This document shows positions 51,601 through 60,600 of a stretch of 64,000 bases of DNA, piece by piece. The translations under genes were made by a program, and so were the position numbers. How positions within the stretch are numbered: the stretch's first letter is position 1; each line of letters starts with the position of its first letter. Source of the stretch: Mimachlamys varia (lineage: Eukaryota > Mollusca > Bivalvia > Pectinida > Pectinidae); NCBI GenBank assembly GCA_947623455.1, contig OX392538.1:37556001-37620000 (forward strand), read 5' to 3'. Below the pieces are notes generated by a model that made no database searches, was not told where the DNA came from, and worked only from the letters and a program-made list of their open reading frames with translations.

Positions 51601-54600
51601 AAAGGTCCAGAGGTACAAAAGTGCGGAGCCTGCCCACGTAGACTACATAAAGATCCTTGGCAATGATTTAGGTACCAGCGAACTCAACAAAATCTGCATT
51701 GGGCTTCGGATCAAGGTTTGTCACCGAATCTTAAATGTGTTTTACATTCAAAGATAGGTTGTCATATTTTTAACATTCATTGGTGTGTAACATACATTGG
51801 TGTACCTACATATTGAATGGTGCGCGCTAGTGCACCATGTTGAATATGTAGGTAAGTCAAGTTCAATCACCATTTCTGATTTCTGTGTATAAGGCTTCCT
51901 CTATCTGTCACCTTTTTGAGGTTTCCGTGCATTGTCTCCGCAACGTGTGCACACATTGAACTGATATTTGGTATACAGATGCATCAAGAGGATATCTAGG
52001 TGAACTTTTGATTTGGTTAAGGTTGAATGATTCTTATGCCCCTGCCATGAAATGGGGGGCATATAGTGTTACCCATGTCCATCGCGTCCCGTCCTGTATC
52101 GACCCGTCCCATCCCATGGTAATGTAATCAGCTTATTTAAATAACTACTGATTTGATTATCATCAAACTTAGCATACTTAATAAGCAAGAACAACTGATT
52201 TCATATGGGGGAAGAGGGCATTTATGTCTCACAAACATTTTTAGTTTACAGAGTTACAGACCTTGGGCTTAAAAAATTTCCGATATTTCAGTTTCTGTGC
52301 ATTATCTCTGCAACGTGTGCATATATTGAACTAAAATTTGGTATACAGATAAATCATGGGGATATGTACGTCAAGTCCTTGTAATTTGGTTAATGAATCA
52401 TTGCATCTGTATAACATGGCAAGGGGCCGGTACTCAGCAATACTCAATTTGCTTGTTTTTTGTTCAATTTCCAAGCAATACATCTTGTGTCATCAGCATG
52501 AACATTACAGTCATGTTTCAACCAAACTTAAAAAAGATATTACCTACAATATGATTACTCCCTTACAAAAGGGGGGGGGGGGGGGGTGGAGCGGGGGATA
52601 TTAATTCTATGAATTAGCTTGTTGGTTTCAAATTAAATGGTTCAACCTTTACAAAAAAGTACAAAATCTGTAAGATTTTAAAATGTCATTCAAATCTTGC
52701 TGACCTTGTCTCCTGATAGATAGATATATGTACAGTGAAACAGTGAGCCCAACATGGTGGTTCTTTCGATTTTCAGATAGCGTAGTACAGTCAAACTATA
52801 AAGACCGCTCAAGGGGAGACAGAAAAACGGTCACTATAGACAGGTTGCCTTTATAGACAGGTCGAGATTTTTGGACCAATCACTTTAATTGAAAATGTCA
52901 TAAATGACTTAATTGTCATCAAATAGGGCATTCAGACTAACATTTTCAGAAGTCAAACTTTTTGTTTTGAAATATATTCTATAATATTATTTTTAGGTTT
53001 AAATCTATATTTTTTAAAACATCTTAAAATGGTATGATGAATGCCCTATTCAATAATATTCATGTTCATTTTATTACATTTGTGAATTCTTGGTTGAGTT
53101 TGTTGTTCTTTTTCTAAAAAAAAACGTCAAGTCGGAATGATAGCACCAACTAGGTGAATCGGCATTTAAGGTTAATAAAACAAACACCTTTGAGTAGGAA
53201 ACTTTGAAAACATAACACAATGCCTAATTAATTAGGCTTGACATTGATTGACACCTCGCGCGAGTTATGATGAAGATCTGTTGACACCAGCGAAGGCACA
53301 GGTCTAATACTGATAATTGAAAAATAAACGATGTTTTCACGGCAATATCATTCATAAATTATTCAATTGAATCTTACATAAGACTTAATCTTCCACGTTT
53401 TCTATAAAATAAACAATTTGGGAGTCTCTGTGCATCTAGACATCGATAGAGTCGGCAGTGTACTGGGTTGACGGTAATTCTGACGATTACGGCCTAACAC
53501 ACGGGTCGCAAACAGGCTGCATAAATGTGAACACAAATGATGCAACGCTGTTAAATCGTATCATATGACTACACTCATACTGGAAAGCACTACGCGTTAT
53601 TCAGGTTAGGAAATAACCTAGATCGTCGCTATCAGTAGCCAATCAAAATACAGGATATTGTCGAAAACTGATGCAGCAGCGATGGGCTCATCGGAAAGTT
53701 TTCACTTGTCATAAAATAATAATATCTTCAGTCAATGTGTTTTACAACTCATATTTTCAACATTTATAGTATTTTCTACTAGTGAATCATGTACACAAAT
53801 ACCGGACATTTTGTACGGAGCTGTACATTTGCGACGGGTTACCGGAACGGCTGACAGCCAAATGTGAGATCAAAATATGTTCACCGGAAATTGGTCGTTA
53901 TAGGAAGCGAACTAGCGACCGTCGTTCCAAAATTACCGGTCGTTAGCCACATTAGACTGGTGGTCGTTAAACAGATGATCGTTATATAATGAAATCTCAC
54001 GGGGGAATCTGAAAATGGGTCGTTATAGAAAGCGAAATAGCGACCGTCGGTCCAAAATAACCGGTCGTTAGCCACATTAGACAGAAGGTCGTTATACAGA
54101 TGGTCGTTATATAGTGAAATCTCACGGGGAATCTGAAAATCGGTCGTTATAGACAGGCAGTCGTTATAGACAGGCGGTCGTTAGAGCAGGTTTGACTGTA
54201 GTTGAAAATGTTTCAATCTATATCCGCAGACCTGGGAACTCCTACGGATTGTCCGTAATTGCTATGGAATTAAGTTATAAAATACGGACTACGGATTAAC
54301 AACGAGATGCTACGGAAATTAAAAAAAAAAATTAAAATGTGTTTTTATTCTGATTTAAATTGAACCGATTAAAAATTAATGTACACAATATTACATTTAT
54401 TTCGAGTAAAATTTCTTATTAAACTACCACCTACTTTCTGTGAATCTTTGTCAATCTGTTTTCCGAATCCGCGAGGTTTTGAATAATAGAATTCAAATAA
54501 ACGCTTTATTAGACCACAGTCGCTTGAATTGATTTGGGCATGTGGTCCCACTTTTACTAAAACTACTGACAACAGATCAAAACTACTGACAACCAGCTTG

Positions 54601-57600
54601 AAAACTACAGACAAACACTGGAAAGGGTTCCCAGGTCTGTAGCTGAAACATGTCAACTACTACGCTCTCTATTAAAATATCAGAAAATCGGAAGGACCTC
54701 TGTGTTGGGCTCGCTGTTTAACTACACATTACCTTGATTTTTGTGAGACCTCGTGTAAACACCTCTAACCTCTATCCACGACAGGTTTGACTAGATATCA
54801 ATGTTTGACTACCTCCCGGGACCTTGTGCTGTATACACCTGTATCCACGACAGGTTTGACTAGATATCAATGTTTGACTACCTCCCGGGACCTTGTGCTG
54901 TATACACCTGTATCCACGACAGGTTTGACTAGATATCAATGTTTGACTACCTCCCGGGACCTTGTGCTGTATACACCTGTATCCACGACAGGTTTGACTA
55001 GATATCAATGTTTGACTACCTCCCGGGACCTTGTGCTGTATACACCTGTATCCACGACAGGTTTGACTAGATATCAATGTTTGACTACCTCCCGGGACCT
55101 TGTGCTGTATACACCTGTATCCACGACAGGTTTGACTAGATATCAATGTTTGACTACCTCCCGGGACCTTGTGCTGTATACACCTGTGTCCAGGACAGGT
55201 TTGACTAGATATAAATGTTTGACTACCTCCCGGGACCTTGTGCTGTATACACCTGTGTCCAGGACAGGTTTGACTAGATATCAATGTTTGACTACCTCCC
55301 GGGACCTTGTGCTGTATACACCCGTATCCACGACAGGTTTTACTAGATATCAATGTTTAACTACCTCCCGGGACCTTGTGCTGTATACACCTGTGTCCAG
55401 GACAGGTTTGACTAGATATCAATGTTTGACTACCTCCCGGGACCTTGTGCTGTATACACCTGTGTCCAGGACAGGTTTGACTAGATATCAATGTTTGACT
55501 ACCTCCCGGGACCTTGTGCTGTATACACCCGTATCCACGACAGGTTTTACTAGATATCAATGTTTAACTACCTCCCGGGACCTTGTGCTGTATACACCTG
55601 TATCCACGGCATGTTTGACTAGATATCAATGTTTGACTACCTCCCGGGACCTTGTGCTGTATACACCTGTATCCAGGACAGGTTTGACTAGATATCAATG
55701 TTTGACTACCTCCCGGGACCTTGTGCTGTATACACCCGTATCCACGACAGGTTTTACTAGATATCAATGTTTAACTACCTCCCGGGACCTTGTGCTGTAT
55801 ACACCTGTATCCACGACAGGTTTGACTAGATATCAATGTTTAACTACCTCCCGGGACCTTGTGCTGTATACACCTGTATCCACGACAGGTTTGACTAGAT
55901 ATCAATGTTTGACTACCTCCCGGGACCTTGTGCTGTATACACCTGTATCCACGACAGGTTTGACTAGATATCAATGTTTGACTACCTCCCGGGACCTTAC
56001 ATGTGCTGTATACACCTGTATCCACGACAGGTTTGACTAGATATCAATGTTTGACTACCTCCCGGGACCTTGTGCTGTATACACCTGTATCCACGACAGG
56101 TTTGACTAGATATCAATGTTTGACTACCTCCCGGGACCTTGTGCTGTATACACCTGTGTCCAGGACAGGTTTGACTAGATATCAATGTTTGACTACCTCC
56201 CGGGACCTTGTGCTGTATACACCTGTGTCCAGGACAGGTTTGACTAGATATCAATGTTTGACTACCTCCCGGGACCTTGTGCTGTATACACCCGTATCCA
56301 CGACAGGTTTTACTAGATATCAATGTTTAACTACCTCCCGGGACCTTGTGCTGTATACACCTGTATCCACGGCATGTTTGACTAGATATAAATGTTTGAC
56401 TACCTCCCGGGACCTTGTGCTGTATACACCTGTATCCAGGACAGGTTTGACTAGATATCAATGTTTGACTACCTCCCGGGACCTTGTGCTGTATACACCC
56501 GTATCCACGACAGGTTTTACTAGATATCAATGTTTAACTACCTCCCGGGACCTTGTGCTGTATACACCTGTATCCACGGCATGTTTGACTAGATATCAAT
56601 GTTTAACTACCTCCCGGGACCTTGTGCTGTATACACCTGTATCCATGGCAGGTTTGACTAGATATCAATGTTTGACTACCTCCCGAGACCTTGTGTCTCC
56701 ACCCCCCACATATTAATATATTGGAGAATCAGAGTCTTTGGTAACCCTGTTTTTTTATTTTGCAGAGAAATCCAATCATAGGAGACAAATTTGCCAGTCG
56801 ACATGGCCAGAAAGGAATCTGTAGGTAGGTCTTATCAGTTATCTCTACAGATTGGAAATCATAGGTGTCTTTGCATCGCCATGCCACTGGCTGTAGATCC
56901 ATTGCCTAATACAGTGGACTCCACTTAATATCACTCCTGTTAATATCACATTACTCTTTATATCATGTTTTTCCCAAGCACCATTTTTCCCTCTATATAA
57001 TCTATGTAATTTTATTTGGTTAATATCATGTATGTTGAGGAGATTTCCTCTTTATATCATGTTTTTCTTAACCAATCACATAAAATCTCCAGAAAATGAT
57101 GTAATTTCCATTGATTTCAGATACAACTTGTATCAAATATTGCAAAGAAGAAAAAAAATCTCCAAAAATGATTTTTAATTGAAATAATGTTATCTATATA
57201 TTGAAACATCTTCATATGTACATTGAATAGCTTACTTTTAGTTATGAAGATTGAAAATGCCCTAAATATAGTGGGAAAACATGTTTCTCTTAATGTCACC
57301 TTCCTGTTAATATCATGTTTTTGTCTGACAAGTGCAACATGATATAAAGAGGAGTGCACTGTAATGCATTATATCTGTGAATATTTACATTTGCCCTACA
57401 TCCGTCCATTGTAATGCATAGTGAAGGTAAATGTTGTTATAAGACTGTGACAAGATTTGTTATTGTGACGTCATTAATCTTTAGTGTGATGTCACCAATT
57501 TCATTGTTGTGTACACTTGATTTGCTGCTCAAGAACTGTTTGAAATAACTTAATAGAGCACAATAATTCTATCAAAATGGGAATGTTATGTAACAAAATG

Positions 57601-60600
57601 TAATGACTGTTTAAGCAAATATTGTTACAGTCCTATAACACACATTGCTATTGCTGACAGATGTTCCTGAAAGTTTGTGATCAATAGCAATTGTGTTATA
57701 TAGGACTGTAACAACATTTGCTAAACATTAATTACTTAAGTACTTACCTATATATACTTTCTGCCTTCACAAGATGGAGGGTTACCATAGTTTTGTCCGT
57801 CCTACCATCTGTCTGTCTGTCCTTCCATCCTTCTGTTATCTTGTCCGGGCTCTATCACCAACACTACTTGCCAATGGAATGCCATCCTTGGGATAATGGT
57901 TTACCTTGGTGAGGCTGTGTGTCATACTTGGGATACTGGTTTACCTTGGTGAGGCTTTGTGTCATGTATCAAAAGTAGGGCACTCTGACCTTCATTTTGA
58001 CCCATATTTTGGGATATGGATGAGTTTACTTTGGTGAGGCAATACTATATGGTGGAGGATTGTAATTCGCTATATCGGCCGATATTGTCCTGTTGAATGT
58101 AGACTCATGGGTGATGTTTTTCCGTTTTTTGACATGTGGATGGTCAATAAATTTATTTCAGCTTTTTCTTACTTTAATTTATTTTCAGACTTTTTTTACT
58201 TTCACCCATGTAGACTCTAAAAGCTTCTTTTGAATTTTCAGTATGTTGTGGCCGGTGGAGAATATGCCTTTTACAGAGAGCGGGATGACGCCGGACATTC
58301 TGTTCAACCCGCACGGCTTTCCCTCCAGAATGACCATAGGTTAGCTTGTACTCATATTGACCAGAGAAGCTAGATAGTAATGTAACATGGTTCATAATTA
58401 TTAACACTCAACTTCTTACAAAAATGACACTTGGAGAAAATCTGTGTCTTAGCAGAATATCATGTATATAACATATTGAAATTATATAAGATGCGATTAG
58501 CATGAATAGACAAGAAAATTCTCAAGGACTTGTTATTTTTACGAAATTATGAATATCAAATCTGAATGCTGATTTGCTGGTTTTCCAGGTATGATGATTG
58601 AGAGTATGGCGGGTAAGTCCGCAGCCAGTCATGGCCTTTGTCATGATGCCACTCCGTTCAAATTTTCTGAAGATCAGCCAGCCATCAATTACTTCGGAGA
58701 TATCCTCACAAAAGGTATAAAGTCTGGACATGTTGTGGTCCCCGAAACCAAAGTATAAAAACATTTTTAAATTGAAATAAAAGCCTCTTCACACATTAGT
58801 TTGGGGAAATTGTTGAATTGTTGTTACATGAATTGTGCAATGTCACCCTGAATAAGGAACAGTAAAACCCAACTTACTCGAACTTTTGGAGACCAGATCA
58901 ATTGTTCAAGGAAAACATGGTATTTGAGTTATCTGGAGTTTCTGTAAACTTCCAGACATAGTTAAGTATTGAACTGTTTTCATTTAGCATTCATAGGCAA
59001 TATGAATGTCAACTAAAAGCAGTTCAATGCTTAAATTTTTCATATTTAGAATCCCTATTCATCCCATACAAATTTAATTTACAGTTTTTATTTTTTGGTA
59101 TGTAGCGTTAAAAATATATCTATCGGGTATGGCTGTTCACTGAATAGAACAGCCAGCAATTGACTGGGGACTGTCATTGGTATCAAACATAATAATTATG
59201 ATGTCATAATAATGTAGATATCAACAATTGGTAAATGGCATTGATGGCCTTATGAATACCAACTGAATTTGGTAGGATTATATAGAGACAGTGCCGTGAA
59301 TATGTAAATATATAGCTATAACTACCATTGTTATAAACATGTTTCTGTATTTACCAACAGCTGGCTATAATTACTATGGGACGGAGCGTATGTACAGCGG
59401 TTCAAGCGGACTCGAGTTAGAAGCCGACATCTTCATAGGAGTGGTTTACTACCAGCGTCTACGTCACATGGTTTCTGACAAATTCCAGGTACAAAAACTT
59501 AACTGTATCGCAGAAAAACAAATGGATGAAATGAAACGTCATGCATACAATATTAATACAAGGCATCGCAAACGCTACAAATCCCCTCGCGTGCTAACAC
59601 ATGAACTCTGACGCAAAATGGGGGGTGGGGTTATTGCAGGACATTGAAATAACATCAGTTGTCATTTGCACCAAACTGCAATAGACATGGATGGGCTTAT
59701 TATCAGTTTGGTCAGGATCCGTTCAGAAATGAAGTTGCAAGAGTGCTGACAAAGATTTTCTATAAATAGTAACTGTGACCTTGACCTTGACCTTTGCACC
59801 CTGAAACATATACTCGTTTGAGGCATTACCATGCTGGACCCATATAGGAAGTTTGGTCAGAATCCGTTCAAAAATGAAGTTGCAAGAGCGCTGACAAAAA
59901 GTGAACATACGTACATACGAACGGAACGCTCTATCACCTCCCCAATTTTCGTTGCGAGGGGATAAAAAAAAGACAAATCATTACCGACTAGAGGCATGGT
60001 TAGTCAATGATATGTTTGTTTATGTATGTGTCAATTGATTTCAGGTGCGATCTACTGGCCCTGTCGACCAGTTGACCCACCAGCCCGTGAAGGGGAGGAA
60101 GCGCGGGGGAGGGATCAGATTCGGGGAGATGGAGAGAGATGGCATGATAGCTCATGGCACAGCATTTCTCCTACAGGACCGGCTCCTTAACTGCTCGGAT
60201 AAATCTATGGTGAGTGGAAACTTGAACTTCTGATGCTTATTGTTAAACCAATCTGATTAAAATGCAGATCCTTAATCTAACTCGGTTTTACAAGGATCTG
60301 ACAACATCCCATTAGAGGTCTTCGTTGTACTGATAACCTTTGTCGCCTCTTTTCTTCACACTAAAGTAGAATTTTCTATTTTATGACAGTTGATGCTGTC
60401 ATCTTCAGCAAGTCATTTGGTAACAACATCGTATAATAGTAATAACTTTTGTGATGAAATGACTAAACGTACAGATAGGATTAAGCAATTTTTGTTTTCG
60501 TCCCAAAACATTCACTTTAAGGATTTTGGCAGCGATAATTTGATTGACTGATGCAAAAGGTCACCAGAACATGACCCCTAAGGCTTATGGGATGTTGTCA

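Noticed and set aside
54787..56040. Open frame of 417 codons on + and several on - in the same place
   Set aside because: It is entirely the 69-bp tandem unit (23 codons), has no start context or other exon, and lies in intron 15 of POLR1B.
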